A DNA stretch of 64,000 nt, taken from positions 1-64,000 of the forward strand of contig JBAMDO010000188.1 in the NCBI GenBank assembly GCA_037074765.1, given 5' to 3'. Source of the DNA: Mansonella perstans. Lineage: Eukaryota; Nematoda; Chromadorea; Rhabditida; Onchocercidae. This document shows, one piece after another, positions 1 to 14,200 of this stretch; the first letter of the stretch is position 1; each line of letters starts with the position of its first letter. A program made the translations under genes and the position numbers. A model generated the notes under the pieces. The model saw only the letters and a program-made list of their open reading frames with translations, was not told where the DNA came from and did not search any database.

Positions 1-737
1 TTACATGTTGTACTCAGCTGTTTGCGCGGAGGTCTACCACATTATAAGAAAGCAATAAAAATTATCAATCAACAATAAAAGAGTTATTTCAATTCTGCTT
101 CTCTCAAGTACATAGCAGTAATAGAAGTTTGAAAAATATATTTGTTTATTTTAAAAAATAGTCTTACATATATATTAGCACTTTATATACATTATGATGT
201 ATATTAAATTATTACTGATTATCATAGAAAATTGATTTGTACTATCACTTAGTTTGTTTTCATTAACTTTCATTTAATTAGATAGATTATCCATGTGTAA
301 TATTTCAGTTTTATTTTATAAAATGTTAATGTGGAAATTATAGACGCTAGAAGAATGGAAATATTCGTACTTTGCTTTGTTTTATCATATATTTGTTGTT
401 TTAATTTCTGTTATGAAGGAAGAATGCGGGTAAATGAATCTCTGTTCTTCTCAGATAGGAGAAAAAAATTATTTCCACATTATTGGTTCTCGAGAAATCA
501 AAAATGATAAATTTCTCTCATTTATGTAACTAATATAATTATCAATGTTCATTCACGTACTTTTCACGTGAATTTGGTGATCTGGAACTGGAAATCCTTA
601 CTTAATATTTTTTCTAATGTAAAACCGTTTGAGAAGAATTGTTTTTGAAATAATTTTGACGTTTAGAAATAAGGATTATATTGTCTGTTGATTTATTCCT
701 TAACTTCTTTATTTATCTTGGAAAACAACCGAAATGT
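1..737. other. upstream flank, no gene seen
   Basis: AT-rich sequence before the first gene. I see no coding exon, RNA gene or repeat here. It presumably holds the promoter and 5' UTR of the zinc-finger gene that starts at 760. Confidence 0.5.
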
Positions 738-744
738 TTTCCAG
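738..744 (+). promoter_or_regulatory. candidate 3' splice acceptor (trans-splice or 5'UTR intron)
   Basis: The sequence TTTTCCAG ends at 744, 15 bases before the ATG at 760. This matches the nematode acceptor consensus and sits where spliced-leader addition usually occurs. It could equally be the end of a 5' UTR intron. The position is read from sequence; the trans-splicing role is inferred. Confidence 0.4.
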
Positions 745-759
745 TTTTTAACGGAAATA

Positions 760-2861
760 ATGGAGAATCAACAACAGACGACGACATTGTGCCGTGCGGG
801 TTGCGGTTTCTACGGTTCACCATCCACTGAAGGATTATGTTCGAAATGTTACAAGGATTATGTAAAGCGTAAACAGGATACTACCGCCCGCGTAAGTCCA
901 CCGTTACCAGCTGTGGTTAGCTCGGGTGCTAATACAGTCTCAGTTACATCAAGTGTTGCTAGCAGTAAAACATGTAACGCTGAGAATACCGCTGCTACTT
1001 CGTCAACTGTGATTATCGCCGAGAAGCTTAGGGAGGTAAATGTCACGTTTTTATACCCTCTTTTTTTTTATTACCAATCTTCAAAATAAGCCCTCTTTAC
1101 GTAAGTCAAAACTTTCGGCTTTGAAAATTCGGATCCAAAAACATTTGATTGAGCAGCAGTATTAAGCGGCGATAAGTGATATCAAACAAATAGCTAGCGG
1201 TGGTCAAAGGGAATTGTTTTAATGGTACACCGATTAAGTTGGAGTTTAGGAAGGAATGTTAGTTTAATACCTGTGGCATCTCTGAAATAAGCCGACTTTG
1301 TGAGAAATAAATCTAGAGGGGGAAAAAATGCGCTAATTAGCAACGATTGTATTTGTGCTTTCGGAACTTTTTTTTGGATAATTCCATTGATTTCTGAGGT
1401 CCTGTCCTTGTCTGTAATTCTTATCATTTGCAAGGCACAGAAGCACAAAGCACCTTGGTGGTTAGGCATCAATTTTAAAATAATTTTATAATGCAAATAG
1501 CTCAATCAGTGTTTTGTTTGAGGATTTTGGCTAAGAGATTACTTCAGGTTTCCTGTTCGCAAGCCGCAAAATCCTCCGAAGATATGACTGCCCAACTAGA
1601 ATCAGTAGCAGCGGCTGTGGAAGTAGCGGGTTCTATCACGGCATCCTCGTCGGGTACTTGCTCTGGCCTTTCTACATCTAGGTTTTGATTTCTTTTTTAT
1701 TTTATTTTGTCTTACAGCGTAGATGTTCATCAGAAGCGGTTGTATGTGGTTTTTGTTGCAAGCATATGATTGGATTCATCGCCTAGCAAAGTAGTTTTTG
1801 AAATCTTGCGGTAGGGCAATTTGAAAGTTAGCTAGAAAGACGGGAAGACAGTTTTTAAAAAAATACATCTTAGAACCGTATTTAGTTATATGAAACAGCA
1901 TATTACGCTACAAAGTAGCGGTTCTTAACTGATGGCCCGTGAAAGGGAGAATGTGGTTCGCGTGACGAGCAGAAAATAGACAAGGGTTGTTTTGTTGTGA
2001 ATTGAGGGTTTCGATTAAAGTTTATTTTCAACTTAATAGAACCTATTATTCATGAACCCTGTGATCCGTGTCATAAATGAACAAGCCAGACTAGTCTGTT
2101 GTGAAAAAAGTGGGAACCACTACCATGAAACAATTCGTTAAAATAGAACACAAAGATACCGATGGTTTTTGGAACTCTATGCAAACTCGTTATTGCACCC
2201 CTGGCAGAATATGGATACATAAGCTTAATTTAAGCATATTGATACATTCTAGTTCTGTGGCAAGTCTTGATACGGCAGCTGCCCCCGATTCGATAACTTT
2301 GAATAATGAAGGTCAACCTATTCCGAAGAAAGCCAATCGTTGTCATGTTTGCAAGAAGCGTGTCGGCCTTACTGGCAAGTATTTTCAGATCATTTCAGAA
2401 TTGGATTTTAGTGGATGTTGTTTCCTCAATTTTGTGGTCATTCATTTCGGCACTCTTTAATAGTTGTCTCATTAGGTGCAGTGAGAGCAAAAAAAGAAAA
2501 ACAAAAAGGGAAGAATTTTGCACTTTGTTGTGAGAGGAACAGTTGAAGATTAGAATATAAATTTTCTTGCCAAAGTAAGATAGTTGGCGGAGAAAATTCG
2601 CAGAAAAACTGCATCAGTCTTCAGTATTTTTTTCATCAAATCAATATTTTTTTTAGCATTCATCAACGGTCCTTTACAGTTATTGAGAGTGGAAAATGTT
2701 GTTCTTTTGTAGGTTTCGTCTGCCGTTGCGGTGGGTTATACTGTGGTGAACATCGTTATGATACGGCACATGGTTGTTCCTTTGATTACAAAACAATGGA
2801 GAGAGAAGAAATTCGTAAAAATAATCCGGTGATTGTCTCAGAAAAGATCCAGCGGATTTAG
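760..2861 (+). CDS. A20/AN1-type zinc finger protein (ZFAND5/ZFAND6 family)
   Basis: Four exons give a continuous 226-aa frame: 760-1035, 1548-1681, 2253-2374 and 2713-2861 (stop TAG). Exon 1 holds an A20 zinc finger near residues 11-35 (CRAGCGFYG...GLCSKCY, a C-x3-C-x11-C-x2-C pattern). A Ser/Thr/Ala-rich linker follows, as is usual in this family. Exons 3-4 hold an AN1 finger ([13 protein letters not shown], then [15 protein letters not shown] and CSFDYK) with all zinc ligands. Family members bind ubiquitin through A20 and act in proteasomal degradation and stress responses in cytosol and nucleus. The length matches vertebrate ZFAND5/6 (about 210 aa). The start was chosen as the first ATG before the A20 finger; the upstream in-frame ATG at 688 precedes the likely acceptor at 744. 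Phases agree at all three junctions. The last intron begins with GC, not GT. Confidence 0.93.
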
Positions 2862-5267
2862 ATTGTGTGTTTTGTATTGGTTGCTCATTGAGAGACGGCG
2901 AAACACCTTTACATACTTTATTACGTAGCTGATTTTCTCTTTCTCAATTTCGAAAATTTCATTGCATAGGAAAAGAAAGTAAAGAATTCTAAACATTTTA
3001 CTTCTAGTCTTCCTTTTCCCATCCTCTCCTCATCACTTCTTTAATTAATTAGGCTAATTTTGTGGGAAGTATTCGTGCTTTTTTTAATGAGATGCAGAAT
3101 TGCTTTTGGCTGTTAAAAAGCGTACCATACAAAATTGCTTTTGGCTGTTAAAAAGTGTATTAAGAATGTTCTCTTTCGTCTTCATCGGTGCATCCCTAAC
3201 TACATTGATTTTTTATTTTCATGTTTTTCGTCTTGTCTTTTCACTATCGTATTTCAGTTTTTCATGGTTCTTTTTTGGTTTTCTATATTTGCCTAATCAT
3301 CTTCCAAATCTCCTTTGAAGTTTGATAACTAGTTCAGCTGAAGGTTGCTTTTTTGGGGAAATAAGAGAGCGATCGTCTTATATGTAGGCGTGTTTGTGTG
3401 TGTATGTGTGTATCTGTGTATATATATATGTGTGTGTATGTGTATTTGTGTAATATGTTCTGCAGGTCAATAATTCTTTCCGAATCATACGTGGTAGAGA
3501 ATTTTTTTCTTGGGACGGGAAGGAAGAAGGGAAGAGAGAAAGTTGGAAGGGATTTATTTTGAATTCATTGCAAGTTCTAATTTGGCGGAATGCAGTATTT
3601 CTGAAAATTTTCACTTTATAAGGTTATAGAAGATATGATAATATATATTGGAAGTAACAGTTATTCGTATCCTTTTTTCCTTCGGTGATTTGATTATGTT
3701 TAGCATGTACGATTTTTTCTCTCATCTGAACATTTTCATCCACGTCCTGATTAAGGGTCTTGAAAGAGTAAAGTTTTTCGACGGAAGTGAAAAAGCTATT
3801 TGCACCAATCCAATTTATATTTATCGATGGTAGGGTAGAATTGGTAGGGAAAGTTTATGTCAGATTTCAATGCAATATTGGGACATAGACCATTTTTCCT
3901 GCAAGAAAAAAATTTGGCTTTTTTTATAAGAAATCGGATAAAAAAGAATATGGGTAAAAAAGGATTTTTCTTGTCTGGCTTCTCTTCATGTGCAGATTGT
4001 AGGAATTTCTATTGTGAACTTTTATTGATAGAGGTGGAACTGCATGCGCACTTTCATGTCAACCTTTTTTTTCGTCAGTTGCTAAAAGGTAATCCTTTAC
4101 TGCTTGAATATTGAATTAGTTTAATTTTGTATAAACTATTTACTGACATACGATATTTTGATTTACTGACACACGAGATTTTTAATATCAAAGTATAAAG
4201 CTGTATTCTTTTGCGTGGTATACTTCAGTGTTGCATTTAAATTTCGAATTTCTCGTTAAAATGAATATATCATGCCAACATTGGGTGCGATGGAAATGCA
4301 CCAAGAAGTAAAGCGGAATTTTTGGGGATATGATATTGAATTTAAGGAATTTGAAATTAACGAAGGCTTGTTCTGAAAATGAAAAACTTGACAAAAACGT
4401 GACTAAGGATATTGAAAGAGAATGAATGGTGGAGCATTACTTCGGATATTGAACCGAATTTCGGCATTGCATGACTAGATTTTTCATGAAGATGTGCACC
4501 TATAGTATTACTTTCCTCATCATAATCCGGTTTTTTTTGTTCGCATATCGTAAGAGTGTAATTCCAAATTTAGTGGTAGTATTTATCGAATGCCAAATGT
4601 CGTTTTCATACAATCAGTTGCCCATTATTCCTTGTATCAAGTGGGATAAAATTTCCCATTGGTTATTTGTTTCCTGTGATGTTTTCGACTACCTCAGTTT
4701 TACGATATCACCACTTAAAATTTTTATTTGAAGCGCATTGGTTTGTTATCCAAATAAGCAGTAATTGCTTATGTGGATTATACCATTTTGAAAATTCATT
4801 TTTTCCACGCGAGCGTTTCCCTTTTGTCGTGGCATTTCGCAAAAAACCAGATATTGATTTCTTTGGTTTCTCTTAGACATTCAGGATTCAGCACCAAATA
4901 TATTATTTGGAGCATACTTTATTTAGAAATCGGAATTTATTTTCATATCAAAAATTTTAAATCAAATATATCAATGAATTGAATTAATCGTAGCATAACA
5001 ATTCCCTTTCAAGTAAAACGAACTGCAGATGACAAATTACGTACGTTTGAATAGGAAATATTTTAACATCAGCAATGTTTGCTTTTGCTGTCTTAAAAAT
5101 CGAAATGTTCCAGGTTTGAGCGTAATTTTTTTTCCATAGATTCTAACAAAATAAAACTTCAAATTCAATTTAAATTTAAATGATAAAATCGCTGTCGATC
5201 ATATGGGTGCGGGTTTTCTTTTCAAATATGCTATGAAAAATGAAAATCTAGAGGGAATTTAAAGTTC
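2862..5267. other. intergenic between convergent genes 1 and 2
   Basis: This is the 3' side of both the zinc-finger gene (+) and the IQGAP gene (-). It is AT-rich with short spurious ORFs only. It contains a 35-bp-period tandem duplication near 3.1 kb, a (TG)n-rich stretch at about 3390-3450, and a near-repeat of TTTACTGACA-ACGA at about 4139-4180. No gene is seen. Confidence 0.6.
3096..3158. repeat. short tandem duplication, 35-bp period
   Basis: The 22-mer starting ATTGCTTTTGGC occurs at 3099-3120 and again at 3134-3155, with one difference just outside it (GCGTA versus GTGTA). It is a recent local duplication in noncoding DNA. Confidence 0.85.
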
Positions 5268-8200
5268 TCATTTCAAATAATTTGCATATCGCTCCAAACG
5301 ATTCCGATAATTTAATCGAGCTGTTTCAAGCTCTGAGATTAAATAACGTATTGTCACAAGTTCTGCTTCGCGAGTTTTACGGTAATGAACAACTTTGTTA
5401 ATATCCTGAAATATGTATGGTAAATTTTGTTTCACTTGAAGTACAATAAAAAATGTTTAATCTGATTATATGGAAAATTCTGAACTGCTAGTACTTATGA
5501 TGGAATTGATATAATTCTTTTTATTCAAAATAAAGTCCCGCTAATAAAATGATCCATTTTGTGATTTGAAAAAATTCTTCCCTTCTGATATGATCTTGAA
5601 ACATTCGACTCTATGATTATTTGTAGCTTTGTAAGTTTTGTTAAATTTATCAGATATAGATTGTAAACCTTAATAATAGTTGTAACAATATTTTGATAGT
5701 TATTTGTTGATGTTACTCGTTTAGCTCTCTCTAAGGTACTTAATTGGCGAATAATGTGACGTTTCGTATCATCCAATGTCGGCCTTAAATAACTTTTTTA
5801 AACAAATATTAGGAAGAAGTGAGAAAATAAAATATGCTCGATACTCGAATAACTAAAATAAGTATATTTCTGCAAATAGTTGCTATATTATATCATGTTA
5901 CAATTAAATTACAATTAAATCACTATTACATAAATAAGTTAGAATATTATTGATCTTGGACGTTACAACAAATAAAAGTTACTTCATATATGTATCTATG
6001 AAATAAAATTCATAATCATTACTTCAGCAATTACTTGCTTACCAGAAACTTGAATAATCTAAAATTTTATGCTTTAAACACAATGCAACTGAAGTATATT
6101 TTCAAAAAAATACCATTAATAAATAAATAGATAAAATAACTAAAAACAAATAAATCAACAAATAAGGGAATAAATAAATGAATTAATTAAATAGAATAAC
6201 TAAGCAAAAGCATATATATATATAATATGGAATTGATTAAAGGATAATGTTTCATTATCGAAGCTTAACAACATACCGGTCATTATTTTGATGTGAAAGT
6301 TTTCGAAAAATTTCTTCCTCTCTCTGAAGTGCATAACGGGCAAGAAGTTGTGTTAGATTATTACCCGGACAACCACTTAACAAACATTGTTCCACGTATC
6401 GCGTTGTTCTGAAAAAAAAAGCATTTGAAAACAAGAAACCTTAAATTGATCATTCGCATCTTAATTACATAATCATTTGAAAATAAAGCACTAATTGAAC
6501 CAGCAATCAATTAATTTGAAAGGGAATTAATTGTCCGTGAATGAATTTCAAAATTTCAGTCAAATGAAGAATGCAAATTTTTGGTGGTGAATTTTTATAC
6601 TAAATATTGTAAAAACTTGTAATGAAAGAAATTGTCACCTCCGCAACAATTCGTCATGATTGTCAGTTTCATCAGTTACAAAGGGACACAAATGTAGTGT
6701 TACGTACTGCTGCTGCATGTTATCATCCGATAGTGATGTTTCACTGATAAATTGATTCAATCGTGAATTCTTTGGAATTATCTAATAAGTATATAATTAT
6801 GTACTAGTGATTTTAAATTAATTTCTGATTCCAAAAGAAATTCAATAAACAATTCTTTAAAGTTATAATGATTGTATTAATTAATACAATAGAATATTTT
6901 CAATGGTACGGAAACGAAAAACGATCATTGAAATTTTTAATTGTTACAACAATATTGATTGTATAATATTTAGAAATTTGTTATTAAATAACTGCGTTAA
7001 ATTGTCAGTATTTGTATATCAACCTCATTGACATCATTTTGAATCTTTTGAAGGGTGACATGAAGTTGACGCATTGTTATATGAAGCACAGGTTTATATG
7101 GTCCATATTTATCCCATTTCTCATCTTCTATGTCATACATAGGAGGATTTCGCATCATAAATTTCATAAAATGCCTTCTGAAATAAGATTGGTAAAATTT
7201 CTTTTTGATAAAGAAAAAACAAAATCAAATGAGACGGACAAATTTGAAAATTTTTTATATTATCAAATTAAATTCCATTCATGAGATGATCCAATGATTC
7301 GATCATTGGATTATTATTTTACCAAAATAATTAGTAAATGATGAGTTGCTCACTTCGAAATAGTGTTCATTTTTGTAATAGCATCATTCAACGAATTTAA
7401 CCAATACTTTTCAGCACCGTACTAAAAGAAATTAATCAAAGAAATTTTGTTAAACTCCACAGAAAAATTAATTTCTCAAAAAAAAAAATCAAAAAACAGA
7501 AATAAACTTTGATTCCATCAAAAAATCTTAATCATTGTTGCAAATTCTCAATATATCATGTCACCATCTGATAAAAGTGTCCAAAAGGTAATAATTGAAT
7601 ACTCAAATAGGAAATATCAGAAATAATTCTTCGACTTGTACTAAAGTAGATGGCATAAAAAATTTGATATTTGATATTCAATATCCCTCTATCCATCAAG
7701 GGATTCTTGTATTCAACTAGGAAATGGCAAATAAATTTTCAAAGCAAATATTTTGCCACTGTAATTCTTTTGATCTCTGTTCTCTTGAAATTCCCAGAAT
7801 TTCCGGAAAGATTAACTGACAAATCACATTTTTTTTTTAAATGTGAAGAAAAAAACTGGAATACTCACTCCAAAATGTAAAACACTATATCCAATAAATT
7901 TACTAATTGCTTTACGGATTGCTAAAGCTGAACATTCGTTCTGCTTTTCGGTTTCAGTTATTACATCCAAACTTTCCGTAGCAGTAATTAATTTCATCCA
8001 GCAGCCTTTGTAGATCCAAGCGTTAATTGCCTGAAAATATTTGAAACAAATTAGCTAATGTTTACTGTTTTCGCTTTCTCTCAAAAAATCCCTGCAAAAA
8101 GGGCTAAAAATTCTGAACCATGTAGCTTAAGATTCTGTATCACCATATCAACATGAACATTCTACAAGATGAACCTGCATAATGATAGCTTCAGATTGCG

Positions 8201-11200
8201 TTGAAAATCGTTTCTTCAAATCATTTCTTGCAGATACCGCTATATGTCGTATGATATCGCTGCAGAAAAAATACATATTATAAATTGCAAAAAATAGAAT
8301 CGATAAAAGTAAATGTACTGTAATTACTGGAAGTTATTGAGACTATAAACTTTGAGTAATGAACAACTATGATAGAATCACTGGCGAAGTACTGAAAATG
8401 TTCAATTATATTACTGTATTTTTTTCCATTGCTAACATATTCACACTTTTCTTTGACACAAATATCTCTGATAATATAACAATCGAATAACGATTATTTG
8501 AAAGACTTACGGATATTTGGCAACTCTCCCGAAAATTATTTCAGCATAAGCAGTTGTCCAATGAATTAGGAATCGCTTACTGTCATTAAAAATCTTGATT
8601 ACTGCAGCATTACTCATTGCTTCATTAATATTTTTCGGTTTGATACCAGTTATTGATTCAAAAATATTCAGCGGATTAAGATTGAAATACATTCCTCGAT
8701 AATCAATATGACGCAATTTTTGATTAAGTTCCTTTATTTGCAATCGTTGTAATTTCATTTTGCCATACAATCTAAAATTCATATTTAAATTTTAATATTA
8801 AAAGAAGCGATAAAATTATGGCATCAGAAAAAAGTACAAATACAACGAAAAGAATAATTCAATAATCGTCAAATTTAAGATATCCAATGCTTATAAGTAC
8901 TCAAGTAACTGAATATGAAATTCTTAAAATTTTACTATTTTAACTTGCAAGAGGTCTTATATTACTTTGATTCTTATTGTATATGCTATCCAATATAAAT
9001 TGCTTTTGTAAATGTAAAATTGAACTGAATTTGCGAGGCCTGAATTCCATTCATGAAACAAATCATTTATTGTATTCAATGTATCAGTTATCAGTATAGC
9101 AAATTAAATTCGCATTAAATATTAAAAGAGAAATTTTACGAAAGTTTCCTTCCTCCTGTACCACTGTGTTATTATTTAATGAATTTTTACTCATTACGAT
9201 AATTGCAACAAATTAAGGGATCAAATAAAACAACAAAATCGGAAAATTAAAATGAAATACGAACTCGAATAGTATTTGCAAAATGACACATGAGGAAGTA
9301 TTTTTGAAATCGATTGGATTATTCAGTTGTATTATTTCTTCTTGCAAATATTTCGCTAGCAGTAAGGCTAACAGCATCATTTCCCGATTGCTCATCCCAA
9401 ATCCATAAACCGGCAAAATAGATTTTCGGAATAAATTCGCCAATACTAAAAGATTTTTGATATATTCGAGCATTTGCTTCATTTCATTCAAATTATTCAC
9501 TAATAGCCATCTATCCAGGTATGTGCTTTTAGAAGTGAATTTTAAGTCGAAATTTATGCCTTCCAAAATATTTTCGAATAGAAATTTCCTAATGCAACTC
9601 GTAGCAAAATGAAAACAAATTGACAGTTTTTTTTTTTAAAATCCTCTAATTTCCAAATCATTAAATAATTCTGGCAAGAAACATTTAATGATTTCCAGAG
9701 ATTGACTAAAAAGATAATTTCTCAAAAGTTTATCAGAACTAAATTCAATTTTCTTTCGATTATATTTCAAGCCTTGCCGTTCAAACCATTGCTACATTTA
9801 CCCATCGATCATACATTTCAAGCCTTACCGTTCGGATCACTGCTGTATTTACCCATCATTTGTGCAAAGTATTCTACTTTTGTTTGTAAATAGAAAAGGA
9901 TAATTTCACAACGATTCAAATTCAATCCATTATGCTCATTAATCGATAATGGTCTATCAGGTGTCACATCTTTTTCTGCTTCAGTACGAATATTTTTTAA
10001 CAAATTTTGTAAGTCCTGCAAATATATTAGAGAGAAAAAGTTATGAGAAGAATACTTCTTTTAAAAATAATTTATTTAAACACAAAAATTTATTTATCCA
10101 TCAAGTTACCAATTTCACTGAACATTTAGAAAATTTAGCAATATTGAATTAAATGGATCTTTTTTTAAATTATTAAACTTCAGCTTAGAGAGCGGGTAGG
10201 AAAATTTAATAAAACATTTACGCGAAGTTGAACTTCGCCAATTGCAATTTTATCATCCAAATCTATCATTTGTTCTTCCAAGCATTGATTAGCATTGATT
10301 AATTTTGTAGCATAGAATCGACTTTCTTCCAATTCTACAAATTTCATTGCTTCTCTCATTGTTTGCTTTTCTATATGATAGTTTAATATTTTGAATTTTT
10401 ATTCCATTGGATCAATCAACAAGAAAGTAATAGATTTATTTATAAATACTTTGAATAAAGTTCAATTTATAAAAAAGCTAAAATTTTAAATTGCTGGGAA
10501 TTTTTTCAACTCAGTTAATGTTAAAAATAAACTTCATCTGCTGTTATGTATTTATTGCTAAAATTTTAATAATTAGATTTAAAATGATCACACCTGCATC
10601 TCTACTCTCATCATTCTTCGTATGCAGCAATAATGGAGCAAAACGTCGTGCTACTCGAAGAGATGGCTTCTCAAACATTTCTACAAAAATACTCAAATTT
10701 TTTTAAAACTGTCTCACGACATTATCTTTTTAGTTTGCTGTACCTTCTTACATTTCAGTTATTTACTCTGATGATGACAAAAATTTTCAATATTTATGAT
10801 TAAACTACGATTATAATTAAGTTACATTATTTGCAATTAAACTAGATTATTTTAATTAGACTACATTATTTATAATTAAACTGCATTATTTATAATCAAA
10901 CTACAATTGTAATTATGTTTCGTCCATTCTTCGTCTCTTTTCTCTTCTCATCATTTCCTATCACTAGAATTTCTACACTTCTACTTTTTTTGATCAAATC
11001 TCATCTCCATTCTTATTTCCTTTTTCTAATTACTGCTTCTCCAAATCTTTCTTGACCAATTAGTATCGACCGTTTTATTTCGTTTTTTCTCTATTATATT
11101 CATCCAGGCTATTGTTTCTTCATGAACTGCTTAATTACTTTCATTACTGTTTCCGTCACGGCTGTTTATTCCGGTAACTTATTTGTCTTTATCTAATCCG

Positions 11201-14200
11201 AGAAAATTTTTCTTTTTTATCTAATCATTTATTTTTCTAAAAATTTACTGATATAAAAAATTTTAATTATTGTTGTCAATCTCATTACTGATTAATACTA
11301 TCATTATTACTGAGTTCTTCGAGCTTTCCCGATAACAAGTGCTTTCTCCACCAATGTTGAATTTTGATTGCCGCTTTTTCCACAACTTCCTCATCATTTC
11401 CAACTTTTCGCCTTACTTCATCCTTATCATCCGCCATTTGAATAATATTCTGTAATAAATGAATGATATAAGTAAACTCTTCTTCTGGACTTTTTGTTTT
11501 CTTTTTACAAAAAATTTTGGCAACTGTTTTTTTACTGCTCATCATTTCTTCTGGTTATATGAGTATGGCTGTCGGTATACTTTGATAAAAGATCTCATAA
11601 AGTATTTTGAAACGATCAGTTCTATTTACTGTTCGAATATCACTGATAATTAATCTTTCGTATGACTAAAGCGCAATTAAAGTGCAATTATTTATTAGAA
11701 GCCCAGATGCTTGAGTTTAACTCGTAATTTCTGGAATATATTGCTCGAATTCTCCGGCTTAATTGGTAATTTCTGCAGAATATGTTTTTCGTTCCACTTC
11801 AACTGCATCGAATTTAAAACGCTGACGATGAAATTCATAAATGACAAATTTCAAAATAAAAAGTCTATTCAGTCAAAAAATTTGACGTGAAAGAATATTT
11901 GCCAATTGATTACCCTTTCATCAATGCTATTGTTTAATTGTATCACGGCTTTCAAATGTGCATCCAAATTATCAGGTATTGTAGTCAAAATTTCATCAAT
12001 GTTACTAAATAAAGATAAATCGTTATTTTTCAATCGTTCACGCACGTCGTTCAATATCGTTTCTACAAAAGAATTCAAAAATTGAAATGAATAAAAAGAA
12101 AATTTAAAAATTGAACTTTAGAAAAAAACTAAATCGAGAAATAATTTGCTGAGGTCAAACAAATATGTGTTGAAATTTCTATATAATGTTTCCAATAATA
12201 TTAGTATGATAATGATATGCTAAAAATGATCACATAAAATTTAAATTAGCTTTAATTACTCAAAATTTCAATTTTTCATCGGTTATCATTTCTTCCTGTT
12301 GCATTAAATTAAAAAAAGTTTTGAAATTTTTTTTCCTTTCAACTTTTTCCGACAAAGAATTTCGTATATTCTGAAAGATTCCTCAATCATAGAAAACAGC
12401 TGATTGTATGAAGAGTGATAATTTGCATTAAAATTTTATGATTGATTAAAATTATAAAAATAAAGGGTTACAACTTGTATTTCCATAAATGTAGAGAGAA
12501 GTAGGAGATATTCTAATTGCCTGCGTTGATGGTCTAAAAAGACTTCCTGTTTGTTGCGTAGTTCGTTTACTTTTTACTTTCAAGATCAGATTTTGATTTT
12601 TTCTCGAGAAATATTATGGAAATTACGCAACAGTGCAATTATAGCAATAAAGAAATATAAACTAATAAGTGGTAAATAACGAAATTAGAGTTCTTTGCAG
12701 TGTATGTCTTGTAGTTTTGAATAAGAAAGTACTCACGTGAAAACTTGAGGAAATTGGCTGGTGTAATTATTTTAGGAAATTGGATAACATAGGTTATGTT
12801 ATTTGCGGTTATTTGAATATTTTTAGTAAAAAATTTATATTTTATATCACATCTTACAATGCGTATTCCATAACTCATGGAATGGGGCGGATAAACTCAC
12901 GCGAAAATTGAACGTTCTGTTCGCGTCGAATAGATGGTCCACGATGCATTCGATGTAAATATTTGGCAAGTGCAAATAAGCTAAATACTGTCTTTATGTT
13001 ACGACCTTCATAAATATCTACAGTATCCGGGATTAAAACCTGAAATTAACGTAATAAAAAATAAATTGCTATCATTAATTAATGAATGCAATAATTATTA
13101 ATTATAGCTGTTGTTGGATTTATTGATGTCCAACAAATTTGTGCATCATCATATGTAAATATCAATGGGCTATTATTTAAAGTTACAAAGTTTCATTTCG
13201 AAATTAAGAAAGTAGGAAGAAATAAAAACCTCGGGAAAATGGATGCTTCTTATCGCATCTTTCCATAAACTGATATTGTCAGTGTGACGATAGCATACCT
13301 CGCCATCACTATAGAAGTGTTTCTGAAATGTAAATATTTCCACGTGGAAACTGAAAATTATTGCTAAGGAAAATAAATAATTAGTGAATCAACCGATATT
13401 ATTGAATTCTATACCTTACTATTACTGTGCTATTGTTTTTACTTAATAAATTGTCACCTGATCAATGTCAAAAATTTTTGACAATGACACAATGTGAGGC
13501 GCAAATGAATGACCAAGTTTAGCTAGTAGTACACCGTTGGATAAATTTTTCTCAAATTCTGCTTCGCTTGCTATTTCATCCAAATGAAGACATTCCTTCA
13601 ACCAACTATAATATCTTTTAATTAATTAATTTTGTGGTCATTTAAAATTGCTTTGAATAATTGAGGAATAATAGGAAAGATTTGGAATTATTCTTCCGTT
13701 ACCTTTAAATAAGTACGAGAAATGAATTATACCATAGATGTATTAATGATAACATTGATGATTTTCAATTTTCAAATAATTTCAAAATAAATTAATTTTT
13801 TTTTAAATTAAAAATGTCAACCATTGACTGGTGCTTTATAGCATTATTAAAATCCACTCTATCTTTAATTTAATCAAAAATTTTGCGGGATATTGGAATT
13901 TTAAATTTATCCAAATCATCGCTTCCATTCATTTTTTATTCAATTAAGAATTTGTACTGAATTCTTAATTTCAAATTAATTACTTGAAATTTCATTTGGA
14001 TGATATCTTACTTTCTAACTTCAATTAATCGCAACAAGTATTCATGCGCTCTTTCGTTTTCTCTTTTTTCATCCAATTCTTCAACTGTATACGATAAACT
14101 CATATCGACCGATTCAATATGTGATGGCTTGCTTGTATCAGTAAATTGGCAAAATTCTGTATCACTGTTGTGATTGGTTGATTGGTTACAATTAACTATT

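Noticed and set aside
3378..3614. Minus ORF with THTHTYIYT-type repeats
   Set aside because: It reads through a (TG)n stretch and has no other support.
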